Origin: Planctomycetota bacterium
GTDB lineage: Bacteria > Planctomycetota > Phycisphaerae > FEN-1346
Reading direction: 5' to 3'
Assembly: GCA_030602705.1 (NCBI GenBank)
Contig: JAUVZF010000001.1
Location: 51,144 to 115,143 of the forward strand
DNA length: 64,000 nt
Shown: piece after piece, positions 25,710 through 33,183 of the stretch
Layout of the letters: each line of letters starts with the position of its first letter
How positions within the stretch are numbered: the stretch's first letter is position 1
Program-made: the position numbers and the translations under genes
The notes under the pieces: generated by a model
What the model was told of the DNA's origin: nothing
Seen by the model: the letters and a program-made list of their open reading frames with translations, nothing else
The model's database searches: none

Positions 25710-26339
25710 ATGCGTGTGTTCGAGATCTTCCGCAGCATCCAGGGCGAGACGACTCGCGCGGGCGTGCCGATGGACTTCGTGCGTCTGGCCGGATGCGACC
25801 TGGCGTGTTCGTATTGCGACACCCCCGCCGCCCGCCGTGCCGACGCCGGCCGCAACATGACCGTCGCCGATGTGCTTGGCGCGCTGCCTTCGCCTCCCCT
25901 GCCCTGGCTCATGATCACCGGCGGTGAGCCGCTGCTCCAGGTCGAGGAACTCAATCGTCTGATCGCTGCGCTGATCGAAAGCGGGCGCAAGGTCGTCGTT
26001 GAGACGTCCGGCGCCCATCCGACGGAGATGCTCGACGACCGGGCGGTTCGCATCCTGGATGTCAAGACACCCGGCAGCGGCATGGGCGACCGTGTCTGCT
26101 GGTCGAACCTGGAGCATCTGAGGCCGGACGATGAGGTCACGTTTGTCCTGGTGGACCGCGCCGATTACGAGTGGGCGTGCCATGTGGTAGAGCGTCATGG
26201 CCTCCTGGAGAGGCTGCCCGTCCTGTTCGGCGCCGCCCGGGGCCGTCTGGACCCGCGGCTTCTGGCCGGGTGGCTTCTGGAGGACGGCTTGCCCGTCCGG
26301 CTTAACTTCCAACTGCACGAGTACTTGCGGCTGCCCTGA
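25710..26339 (+). CDS. queE: 7-carboxy-7-deazaguanine synthase (radical SAM)
   Basis: Rearranges 6-carboxy-tetrahydropterin to CDG in queuosine/7-deazaguanine synthesis. 209 residues. The N-terminal substrate motif is EIFRSIQGETTRAGVPMDFVRLAGC. The radical-SAM cluster cysteines are CDLACSYCDT (CxxxCxxC). MITGGEPLLQ is the GGEP SAM motif, followed by VVVETSGAHP and ILDVKTPGSG. The C-terminus YLRLP is typical. ATG 25710 follows GAAGGCGG. No other queuosine gene is in the window. Confidence 0.92.
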   Translation: MRVFEIFRSIQGETTRAGVPMDFVRLAGCDLACSYCDTPAARRADAGRNMTVADVLGALPSPPLPWLMITGGEPLLQVEELNRLIAALIESGRKVVVETSGAHPTEMLDDRAVRILDVKTPGSGMGDRVCWSNLEHLRPDDEVTFVLVDRADYEWACHVVERHGLLERLPVLFGAARGRLDPRLLAGWLLEDGLPVRLNFQLHEYLRLP

Positions 26340-26380
26340 CGGCCGTGCCAAATCGCCCCCAATTTTGGTCGACGACCTGC

Positions 26381-26409
26381 TTGACAGGGGCCGAACCGGC
26401 GCCTATACT
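26381..26409 (+). promoter_or_regulatory. near-consensus sigma70 promoter for dksA-lspA-ribD
   Basis: Perfect TTGACA (26381-26386), exactly 17 bases, TATACT (26404-26409). The start would be near 26416, about 47 bases before the ATG at 26463. This is the best promoter match in the window. Confidence 0.75.
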
Positions 26410-26462
26410 CCGGCTCTCTTTGAGCAGCAATGGTGCACCCTATGCCAGAGGGGAAGACGTAA

Positions 26463-26840
26463 ATGCGGGCCCGAGACCTTGAGAACTTCCAAAAACTCCT
26501 GCTTGCCAAGCGGCGCGTCCTGGCCGGGGACGTGAACGGTCTGGAGCAAGCCGCCTTACACAACAGCCGCCAGGACGCCAGCGGCGACCTCTCGAAGGTG
26601 CCGCTTGATATGGCCGACATCGGCTCGGACAACTTCGAGCAGGAGTTCGCGCTGGGCCTGATTGAGACCGAGCAGGCAACCATCCAGGAAATCGACGAGG
26701 CGCTGGAGCGGATCGAGAACAAGTCGTTCGGCAAGTGTATCGAGTGCGGGCACCCGATCCCGCCGACACGTCTCAGGGTCAAGCCCCACGCCAAGTACTG
26801 CATCGAATGCAAACGCCGCGAAGAAAAGGGCTTGCTGTAA
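26463..26840 (+). CDS. DksA/TraR family zinc-finger protein
   Basis: 125 residues. A coiled-coil N-terminal half (about 1-75) is followed by a four-cysteine zinc finger, CIECGHPIPPTRLRVKPHAKYCIEC. The tip region lacks a clear DxxDxA pair; MADIGSDNFEQEF is the corresponding stretch. It probably binds the RNA polymerase secondary channel or acts as a related regulator. ATG 26463 has GAGGGGAAG upstream. The next gene, lspA, appears to overlap its end. The pairing of a DksA/TraR protein with lspA is a frequent arrangement. Confidence 0.85.
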   Translation: MRARDLENFQKLLLAKRRVLAGDVNGLEQAALHNSRQDASGDLSKVPLDMADIGSDNFEQEFALGLIETEQATIQEIDEALERIENKSFGKCIECGHPIPPTRLRVKPHAKYCIECKRREEKGLL

Positions 26841-27403
26841 CCGACGGCGGGAGCCACCTTCGCCTCTGGCTGACCGTCGGCCTCGGCCTCTTGGTGGACC
26901 TCGCCGGCAAGCACTTTCTCTGGGACCTTCTTGGCGGCCCTCCCGAAAGCGGTGGACGTATCGTCACGGTCATTCCCGGGTGGCTCCGGTTGGTGGCGAG
27001 CGAGAATCCGGGCATCGTCTTCGGCATTGATTTCGGAGAAGACCTCGGCCTGGGCCCGGTCGCCGGCCGCATCGCGATGATCGTTCTGACGGTAGCGACA
27101 TCGGCCCTCATCTTCTACGTGTTCGCCACGTCGCGCCCCAGGCACCGTTGGACACACTTCTGGTGCGGCCTCATCCTGGCGGGCGCGGCGGGCAACCTGT
27201 TTGACCGGATTGCCTTCGGTCACGTCCGCGACCTCATCCAGTTCACCGTCGAGATGGGCGGGCGGCCCGTTTGGCCGTTCATTTTCAATGCGGCCGACGT
27301 TTACCTGGTGGTCGGCGTGATCGCCGTGGCCTGGACAATACTGTTCGGTTCCGGCTCCCAAGAGGCCGGCCGCCGCGAGAAACGCTCCTCGAAGGAGCCT
27401 TGA
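26807..27403 (+). CDS. lspA: lipoprotein signal peptidase (signal peptidase II)
   Basis: Cleaves diacylglyceryl-prolipoproteins in the inner membrane. About 198 residues, four membrane helices. Family motifs are GLLVDLAGKHFL (conserved Asp and Lys), SENPGIVFGI, and the two catalytic aspartates in AGNLFDRIAFGHVRDLIQF and FNAADVYLVVG. The start is uncertain: no ATG, GTG or TTG lies after the dksA/traR stop and before the first helix. ATG 26807, which overlaps the previous gene by 34 bases, is used. The first helix begins at about residue 17 from there. ribD starts one base after its stop. Confidence 0.85.
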   Translation: MQTPRRKGLAVTDGGSHLRLWLTVGLGLLVDLAGKHFLWDLLGGPPESGGRIVTVIPGWLRLVASENPGIVFGIDFGEDLGLGPVAGRIAMIVLTVATSALIFYVFATSRPRHRWTHFWCGLILAGAAGNLFDRIAFGHVRDLIQFTVEMGGRPVWPFIFNAADVYLVVGVIAVAWTILFGSGSQEAGRREKRSSKEP

Positions 27404-27404
27404 G

Positions 27405-28532
27405 GTGGGCTGCTCCAGCCGCGACGAAGCGTACATGCAGCGGGCGCTCGACCTGGCCGCCAACGGAATAGGCCGGGTTGAGCCCAACCCCGTGGTCGGC
27501 GCCGTCGTCGTGCAGGGCGAGTGTGCGGTAGGCGAAGGTTACTACGCCCGTTTCGGCGGCCCGCACGCGGAGGTCGTTGCGCTCGCGCAGGCTGGGCAGA
27601 AGGCTCGCGGCGGTGAACTGTTCGTCACGCTGGAGCCGTGCTGCCATCACGGCAAGACGCCGCCTTGTACGGATGCGGTGCTGGCCGCAGGCATCCGCCG
27701 CGTGGTTGTGGCCGTCGCCGATCCGTTTCCGGAGGTGGCCGGGCGCGGTCTGGCAATTCTGGAAGAAGGTGGTGTGCAGGTTGAGGTGGGGGCGCTGGCG
27801 GGTAAGGCCCGTCGTCTGAACGCCGCCTACTTCAAACGTCAGAAGACAGGCCTGCCGCTGGTGATTGCGAAGTGGGCGATGACGCTGGACGGCCGGCTTG
27901 CGGCCGGGTCGGGCGAGAGCCGCTGGATTTCGTCCGAAGCCAGCCGCCGGCGCGTCCATGAAGTCCGCCGCATCTCGGACGCCGTCCTGGTGGGGTCCGG
28001 AACAGCCATCGCGGACGAACCCTCACTGACGGTCCGCCATGTCGAACCGTTTCCGGAGCGCGGTCAACCGACACGGGTCATTCTCGACAGTCACTTGGCG
28101 CTTGACCCGACGTGCGAACCGGCGCGCACAGCCGGCGAGGCCCCGGTGACCGTGTACACGTCGGCAGCGGCGCTTGTCGAGCGCGGGGGCCGGGCCGAGG
28201 CACTGCGGCAGACGGGGTGCGAGATCGTGACCGTGCCGCCGGCAGACGCCGGCCTCCTGTTGACGGCCGTGCTCCAGGACCTCGGCAAGCGGGAGATGTC
28301 GCGAGTCCTCATTGAAGGCGGGTCACGAGTCTTCGGGTCATTCTTTGCCGAAGGGCTCGTTGACCGGGTGATGGTCTTCGTCAGCCCGCGGATCCTCGGC
28401 AGCACCGATGCGCTCGGGGCCGTGGCAGGCCCGGACGGACGCGGACTTTTGGAAGCGTTCGAGGTTGCTGATCTGGCTTTCGAGACCGTTGGCCCCGACC
28501 TGATGATCCAGGGACGGGTCAGCGAGTTTTGA
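27405..28532 (+). CDS. ribD: bifunctional riboflavin deaminase/reductase
   Basis: Carries out the second and third steps of riboflavin synthesis. 375 residues. The N-terminal deaminase has VEPNPVVGAVVV, GPHAEVVAL and the zinc ligands in TLEPCCHHGKTPPCTDAV. The C-terminal reductase (from about residue 148) has IAKWAMTLDGRLA, SRWISSEASRRRVHEVRRISDAVLVGSGTAIADEPSLTVR and VLIEGGSRVFGSFFAEGLVDRVMVFVSP. GTG 27405 follows GGAG. It is the last gene of the transcript from 26381. Other rib genes are not in the window, and no FMN riboswitch is seen. Confidence 0.95.
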   Translation: MGCSSRDEAYMQRALDLAANGIGRVEPNPVVGAVVVQGECAVGEGYYARFGGPHAEVVALAQAGQKARGGELFVTLEPCCHHGKTPPCTDAVLAAGIRRVVVAVADPFPEVAGRGLAILEEGGVQVEVGALAGKARRLNAAYFKRQKTGLPLVIAKWAMTLDGRLAAGSGESRWISSEASRRRVHEVRRISDAVLVGSGTAIADEPSLTVRHVEPFPERGQPTRVILDSHLALDPTCEPARTAGEAPVTVYTSAAALVERGGRAEALRQTGCEIVTVPPADAGLLLTAVLQDLGKREMSRVLIEGGSRVFGSFFAEGLVDRVMVFVSPRILGSTDALGAVAGPDGRGLLEAFEVADLAFETVGPDLMIQGRVSEF

Positions 28533-28551
28533 GCGGCTTGCCAGGAGATGT

Positions 28552-28573
28552 CAAATCTGAGATTTCAGATTTG
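28552..28573 (+). terminator. AT-rich hairpin after ribD
   Basis: A perfect 9-base stem CAAATCTGA (28552-28560) / TCAGATTTG (28565-28573) with loop GATT, 20 bases after the ribD stop. Only short T clusters follow. It is a possible end of the ribD transcript. Confidence 0.45.
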
Positions 28574-28616
28574 AGATTTGTGATCGCTGAAGCCGGATCC
28601 CGGATGTCCCCTCAGC

Positions 28617-28646
28617 AAAACGCGACGGGCGGAAAGACCCGTCGCG
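28617..28646 (-). terminator. rho-independent terminator of the sigma/anti-sigma operon
   Basis: A 9-base perfect stem CGCGACGGG (28621-28629) / CCCGTCGCG (28638-28646) with an 8-base loop. On the minus strand it is followed by TTTTG (plus 28617-28620). It lies 29 bases after the stop of the minus-strand gene ending at 28676. Confidence 0.7.
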
Positions 28647-28675
28647 CGCCGTACTGCTCTCGCCAGAGTCCGAGC

Positions 28676-29233
28676 CTACCACGTTCCGTAACGCGCCTGC
28701 CACAGTTCGAGGAGCCGCCTGGCCCGTCCTTCGTCGCTCATGCCTGCAAGGACGGCCCGATCCTGCGGGCTGAGAGTGCCCATGAAAACCTTGAGTTTCC
28801 GCGCCCGCGTCCGACAGAACTCCTGACGTTTCTCGGGGAGCCGGCGAAACGCAGCATATCGCTCGAACGCGCTCTCGCGTTCTTCGGCACGCATCTCGGC
28901 CAGTCGCCAGTAGCGGTCCAGGGTGGCCCGGCGCGCGTCGTCCGGCAACGACTGCCAGCGAATCGTGTTGGCCTGAGTCTCTCGCGGGTCGAGTCCCAAC
29001 CGGTCCGACAGGGCCAGCGGCCCGGCAGCCCGGCCCGTTCGCTCGCGAGACCTGCTCTTCGAAGCGGCAGATCCCGCAGCGTCATACGAGACGCCGCCGA
29101 TCAGGATCTGCGGACCCACAATGCCGGCAACCAGACCGCACGCCAGCGCCGTTGCCAGACACACGAGCATCAGGCGGATGCGCCGGCGGCGGCGATTCAG
29201 GAGACGCACAAGTTGTTCGCGTCGCGCATCCAT
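28676..29233 (-). CDS. DUF3106-like membrane-anchored protein
   Basis: 185 residues. A basic N-terminus is followed by one membrane helix (LMLVCLATALACGLVAGIVG, about residues 21-40). A helical region rich in Arg, Trp and Leu follows, with WQSLPDDARRATLDRYWRLAEM and LPEKRQEF plus a later LSPQDRAVLAGMSDEGRARRLLELW. This repeated pattern resembles DUF3106, often next to ECF sigma and anti-sigma genes. No catalytic motif is seen. It starts 3 bases after the anti-sigma gene stop and is the last gene of that operon. It may sense envelope state, but that is inference. Confidence 0.65.
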   Translation of the reverse strand: MDARREQLVRLLNRRRRRIRLMLVCLATALACGLVAGIVGPQILIGGVSYDAAGSAASKSRSRERTGRAAGPLALSDRLGLDPRETQANTIRWQSLPDDARRATLDRYWRLAEMRAEERESAFERYAAFRRLPEKRQEFCRTRARKLKVFMGTLSPQDRAVLAGMSDEGRARRLLELWQARYGTW

Positions 29234-29236
29234 CCG

Positions 29237-29731
29237 TCAGGCTCCGTCGCCGGTTTCGTCCGGGCTCATCAGGCGGTCCATGGCTTCGATGACCGCAATC
29301 TCATCCAGCAGGTCCACGTCTTCGAGAAACGAGACGTTGCGGCTGACTTCGCGCTCGACCGGACTGGCCGGTTCCTGGGGCAACCCGGTCCAGGAATAGA
29401 CCGCGAAGCCGAACACGAGCCCCGCCGCAACGCCCAGCACCGACGCCACCACCTGACGCCGCAGCCGATCCGGACGAAGGCGAGACGCCAAGGCGCTGAG
29501 ATCCTTCTCCTCAACGATCCGGGCCATCATACGCTCGGTGAAGCCCGTGGGCGCCGGCGCGGGTGGAACCTCCTCCAACAACCCCCAACTCTCTCGCAGC
29601 AGCCGCGCGTGAGCCCGGCACGATTCGCAACCTTCAAGGTGGCGGCGCACGGCCTCCGCCGTCGATGACTTCAACTCGCCATCGAGGTAGGCTGCCAGCA
29701 CGCCTCGGACCCACTGACACGGAGAAGCCAT
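29237..29731 (-). CDS. zinc-finger anti-sigma factor
   Basis: 164 residues. The N-terminal ZAS domain has the HxxxCxxC motif in RRHLEGCESCRAH, preceded by VRGVLAAYLDGEL. A proline-rich linker follows, then one membrane helix (QVVASVLGVAAGLVFGFAVYSW, about residues 92-113) and an acidic periplasmic tail. It should hold the ECF sigma encoded upstream at the membrane. ATG 29731 has GGGAAGG upstream; the frame is open further but without a better ribosome site. It lies about 80 bases after the sigma gene. Confidence 0.85.
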   Translation of the reverse strand: MASPCQWVRGVLAAYLDGELKSSTAEAVRRHLEGCESCRAHARLLRESWGLLEEVPPAPAPTGFTERMMARIVEEKDLSALASRLRPDRLRRQVVASVLGVAAGLVFGFAVYSWTGLPQEPASPVEREVSRNVSFLEDVDLLDEIAVIEAMDRLMSPDETGDGA

Positions 29732-29810
29732 CACTCGCACCTTCCCTGGAAAGGACTCTACGAGGTTGAACACGCCGGTGTCGGGTGGGTGTTGCGAAAA
29801 GCGGGGAAAT

Positions 29811-30470
29811 CTAACTGACGCGCTGCCGGCCGCGGCCAGTACGGATGTAGAGGAGGAGCCGGTCTTTCAGGTTGTCGCGAGCCCGGGCCAGAAGGCTCTT
29901 GACGGCCATGGTGGTGCAGCCGATCGTCCTCGCGATGTCCGCGTAACTCATCCCCTCATACTTGTTCAGGATGACGGCGACCTGCTGCTTTTCGGGAAGG
30001 GCCTGGATGGCCTCCTGCACCTTCTCCTGCAGTTCTCTCTGGTGCAGGTGGAGGTCGGGCAGGTGGCTGTCCGGGTCGGGCATGGCGCGCGGCCCGTCTC
30101 CGAAATCGGACATCTGGTCGATGGAAACGTCGTCGCGTCGATTGGCCCGCGACCTCAGGGCGTTCAGGCTGACGTTGGCCGTGATGCGGAACATCCACGT
30201 CGAGAATTTCGCGGTGGGTTTGTACGTCTTGCGAGCCCGATAGATTCTCAGAAAGACTTCCTGGGCAAGGTCCTCGGCGTTGGAGGCGTCGCTGATGAAA
30301 CGGTAGATGAGCCCGATGACGCGGCTCTGATTGCGCTCGACCAGTTCCTGGAAGGCGAGTTCGTTGCCTTTCTGGAACGCCAGCATCAGGCCAACGTCGT
30401 AGTCGGCGGCGGCCCCGCGTCGGCCTTCGCGCTCGTACGACCTGGCAACGGCAACCGCGGCCTTAGCCAT
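29811..30470 (-). CDS. ECF RNA polymerase sigma factor (RpoE-like)
   Basis: 219 residues. Sigma2 contains NELAFQELVERNQSRVIGLIYRFISDASNAEDLAQEVFLRIYRARKTYKPTAKFSTWMFRITAN. Sigma4 contains ALPEKQQVAVILNKYEGMSYADIARTIGCTTMAVKSLLARARDNLKDRL. The linker is acidic and histidine-containing. ATG 30470 is preceded by GGAG; a longer frame to 30551 lacks support. It heads an operon with the anti-sigma and DUF3106-like genes, the usual self-regulated arrangement. I could not identify an ECF-type promoter with confidence in 30471-30635. Confidence 0.92.
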   Translation of the reverse strand: MAKAAVAVARSYEREGRRGAAADYDVGLMLAFQKGNELAFQELVERNQSRVIGLIYRFISDASNAEDLAQEVFLRIYRARKTYKPTAKFSTWMFRITANVSLNALRSRANRRDDVSIDQMSDFGDGPRAMPDPDSHLPDLHLHQRELQEKVQEAIQALPEKQQVAVILNKYEGMSYADIARTIGCTTMAVKSLLARARDNLKDRLLLYIRTGRGRQRVS

Positions 30471-30635
30471 GGTGGCTCCGTTTGGCCCTTGGGCAGGAGA
30501 CGCCGCGCGGCGTGGGACCCTCGAGCAAGTGGCGCCCCTCCCCTCGCTCATGCATCAATTATTACGAACCGGCGTGCGCTTTCCCCAGCAAAAAATCCGG
30601 CTCTCGGCACACTCCCGGCGCCGGCCGCACCAAGC

Positions 30636-31475
30636 CTATTCCGACACGTTCTTGAGAACGTCCTCGACGAACCGCCGCGCTGCCGCCAGATCGCCTATGC
30701 GGTCGTCCCCCGCCTCGCGCTCGACAACCAACGCCCCCGTGAAACCGCCTGCCTCCAGCGCCTTCAGGACGGCCACAAAATCGACGTTGCCCTGGCCCAG
30801 CGGCACATCCTCGCCCCAGACTTCGCCGGGCTTGTCCGACGGCGTGCCGTCTTTCATGTGAGCCATCGACGTGCGGCCCGCCAGGACGCGGGCGGCGGCC
30901 AGCGGGTCGTCGGAACCATACAGGATAAAGTTGGCCGGGTCGAAGTTGACGCTTACGAAGTCGCGTCCGAGATCGTCGAGCGCCTTGACGAGCGCCTCGC
31001 CGGATTCCTGACCGGTCTCGAAGCCGACCGTGTGACCGGACGCGTGGATGGCGTCCACGGCCCGGCCGAGGCGGTCCATGAAATCGCCGTACGACGGGTC
31101 GGCCGGCTTGGGGATGAAACCGACGTGGGTCGTGACGTGCGTTATGCCGAGGTTGGCCATGGCCTCGCCCCAACTGCGACACCGTTCGTGCCGTTCGGGG
31201 AAATCGTCGGGGTTGATGAAACCGCCCGTGTCGCGGATGGCCTGGATGCTGGAGTAGTCCTCGCCCGCGAAGTCGATCATCCCGGCCGGCACCTGAAGGC
31301 CTGTCCGCTGGAGAGCGTCGCGAATGCGCGCCATGCCGTCCGGCGTCAGGTCATCGGCCTGACGGAACGTGAACTGAATGGCCTCGTAGCCGAGTTCCGC
31401 CACCTTCTCGATAGACTCGACCGTGCCGGGCAAAGCCAGTGACCAGAGCGTGCTGCCGATAACGTGGTGTGCCAT
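30636..31475 (-). CDS. sugar phosphate isomerase/epimerase (AP endonuclease 2 TIM barrel)
   Basis: 279 residues. TIM-barrel isomerase pattern: TVESIEKVAELGYEAIQF, VTTHVGFIP, HTVGFETGQESGEALVKALDDLG, FVSVNFDPANFILYG, MAHMKDG and a terminal LVVEREAGDD. The His, Glu and Asp residues in these strands match the metal site of the family. Relatives include xylose-isomerase-like epimerases and lyases acting on 3-keto sugars. The substrate is not known. It is divergent from a small MerR gene, with a 101-base shared upstream region. Confidence 0.8.
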   Translation of the reverse strand: MAHHVIGSTLWSLALPGTVESIEKVAELGYEAIQFTFRQADDLTPDGMARIRDALQRTGLQVPAGMIDFAGEDYSSIQAIRDTGGFINPDDFPERHERCRSWGEAMANLGITHVTTHVGFIPKPADPSYGDFMDRLGRAVDAIHASGHTVGFETGQESGEALVKALDDLGRDFVSVNFDPANFILYGSDDPLAAARVLAGRTSMAHMKDGTPSDKPGEVWGEDVPLGQGNVDFVAVLKALEAGGFTGALVVEREAGDDRIGDLAAARRFVEDVLKNVSE

Positions 31476-31576
31476 GAGCGAGACCTCCTTCGGTAGATTG
31501 CGGCAGATGCCGCGTTTGCCTCAAGTTCTGCGCGCGCCGGGTCCGATATCCCCCTCCGGAGCGAGGATACCTTAAT

Positions 31577-31828
31577 ATGGTTCGGCGGGCTCGTCAAGAA
31601 TCCCATCGTCTTTATCGCATCGGCGAACTGGCCGAGAAAGCCGGCGTGTCGCGTCAGGTCGTCAGCACCTACTGCATGTACGGCCTGATTTCGGAGACGG
31701 ACCGGACGCCCGGCAACCAGCGGCTGTTCGACGAATCCGTGGCGCGGCGCATTCGCCTCATCCAGGACCTGAAGTGCCGGTACACGCTCCGCGAGATCCG
31801 CGAGATCTTCATGCGCGACCGCCGCTAG
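31577..31828 (+). CDS. small MerR-family regulator
   Basis: 83 residues, DNA-binding domain only. RIGELAEKAGVSRQVVSTYCMYGLISETDRTPGNQRLFDESVARRIRLIQDLKCRYTLREIREIF gives the MerR helix-turn-helix, wing and the start of the dimer helix. No effector domain is present. ATG 31577 has GAGG at a somewhat long distance. It is divergent from the sugar isomerase gene, which is a possible target. The HspR-like short form is an alternative class. Confidence 0.8.
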   Translation: MVRRARQESHRLYRIGELAEKAGVSRQVVSTYCMYGLISETDRTPGNQRLFDESVARRIRLIQDLKCRYTLREIREIFMRDRR

Positions 31829-31871
31829 CAGGCCGCCCAAAGAGGTTTCCAGGGTGCCGACCCCTCCTAAT

Positions 31872-31936
31872 GCTACTTTGTCAACTTCCCGCCGCGCTAG
31901 ACCTTCCGCGCAGGAGCCCGAAGTTGACAAAGTAGC
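31872..31936. repeat. 65-base element with 16-base perfect inverted ends
   Basis: GCTACTTTGTCAACTT (31872-31887) is repeated as its exact reverse complement at 31921-31936, around a 33-base GC-rich core. The arms are far poorer in GC than the surroundings. It sits between convergent merR and cinA and ends one base before the cinA stop triplet. It may be a small mobile palindrome or a two-way terminator. Confidence 0.65.
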
Positions 31937-31937
31937 C

Positions 31938-33173
31938 CTAAGCGCCCAGAAGCCGCACGCGCAGCATGTTCAGGGCGCAGTAGGCTGCGCGCTCGCGGAT
32001 CTCGGCGCGGTCGCCCATCAGAAAGTGCCGGGCCGCCTCGGTGCCGTCGGAGTCGGCGAGGGCCATCCAGACGGTGCCGACGGGCTTCTCGGGCGTTCCG
32101 CCGCCGGGTCCCGCGACGCCGGTGATGCCCAGGGCAAGATCGGCGGCGGCCCGTCTACGGACGCCCTCGGCCATGGCCCGGGCGACGGCTTCGCTGACCG
32201 CGCCGTGCTCCGTGATGAGCGCTTCGTCGACACCAAGGGCGCGGACCTTCGAGGCGTTCGCGTACGCGACAACGCCTTCCACCAGGTGATTTGACATCCC
32301 GGGCACGTTGACGAGTTTAGCCGCCACGAGGCCGCCCGTGCACGACTCGGCGATCGCCACCGTGGCGCGGCGTTCGACCAGGAGCGCCGCCACGGCGTCC
32401 TCCAGGGCGCCGTGTCCTTCGGCGAACACAGCGGTTCCCATGCGGTCGCGGACGGTCGATACGTCGGCTGCGACAAGCGCCTCGGCCTCATCTGGGGCGC
32501 CCGAAGCATAGACGTGAATGTCGATGATGCCTGAATGGACGGCCGTGCCGACGTGGGGCCGGCGGCCGGGCGCCATCAGGTCCGGGAGTTTCTCGCCGAC
32601 GACGGACTCGCGCAAGCCGAACGTGCGGACCGTGCGCACCACCATAACGCGTCCGCCCGCGCTGCGGCCCAGTTGCGGCAAGACCTGCTCGTCGAGCATG
32701 GTTCGCATCTCGACCGGAACGCCCGGGATACAGAAGATGCGTGCGCCGCCAAGGCGGGCGTCGATGCCGACGGCCGTTCCGACGGGGTTAGGCAGGACGC
32801 GTGCGCCTCGCGGCAGGAGGGTCTGGACACGGTTCGCCCGGCTGACGGTCCGTCCGCGTGCCTTCGCCCACCGCTGGAGGTGGGCGGTCGCGTCTTTGTT
32901 CTCGACGAGTTGCTCGCCCATGGCGTCGGCGAGGGCGTGGCGGGTGCAATCGTCCTGGGTGGGACCCAGGCCGCCGCTGACGACGATGACGTCGGCCTCG
33001 TCGGCGGCCCGGCGAATGGCACCGGCAATGGCCGCCACGTCATCGTCCAGGGTGATGTGCCGGACGACCTCGATGCCGAGGGCGCTCAAGCCGCGGGCGA
33101 TGTCGCGCGAGTGCGTGTCGAGCCGGAGACCGCCGACAAGTTCGCTTCCGATGCTCAGGACGACGGCTCGCAC
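31938..33173 (-). CDS. cinA: CinA family protein (nicotinamide-nucleotide amidase type)
   Basis: 411 residues with both usual domains. The N-terminal MoaB/MogA-like domain has VVLSIGSELVGG, DTHSRDIARGL, VIVVSGGLGPTQDDCTRHALADAM and IFCIPGVPVEMRTML. The C-terminal amidase domain has VAIAESCTGGLVAAKLVNVPGMS, VVAYANASKVRALGV, LGITGVAGPGGGTPEKPVGTVW. The full-length form deamidates NMN in pyridine-nucleotide recycling. GTG 33173 has GGGGAGGG upstream; the longer frame to 33647 lies in ychF. It follows ychF by 10 bases. Confidence 0.92.
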   Translation of the reverse strand: MRAVVLSIGSELVGGLRLDTHSRDIARGLSALGIEVVRHITLDDDVAAIAGAIRRAADEADVIVVSGGLGPTQDDCTRHALADAMGEQLVENKDATAHLQRWAKARGRTVSRANRVQTLLPRGARVLPNPVGTAVGIDARLGGARIFCIPGVPVEMRTMLDEQVLPQLGRSAGGRVMVVRTVRTFGLRESVVGEKLPDLMAPGRRPHVGTAVHSGIIDIHVYASGAPDEAEALVAADVSTVRDRMGTAVFAEGHGALEDAVAALLVERRATVAIAESCTGGLVAAKLVNVPGMSNHLVEGVVAYANASKVRALGVDEALITEHGAVSEAVARAMAEGVRRRAAADLALGITGVAGPGGGTPEKPVGTVWMALADSDGTEAARHFLMGDRAEIRERAAYCALNMLRVRLLGA

Positions 33174-33183
33174 GTGCCCTCCC

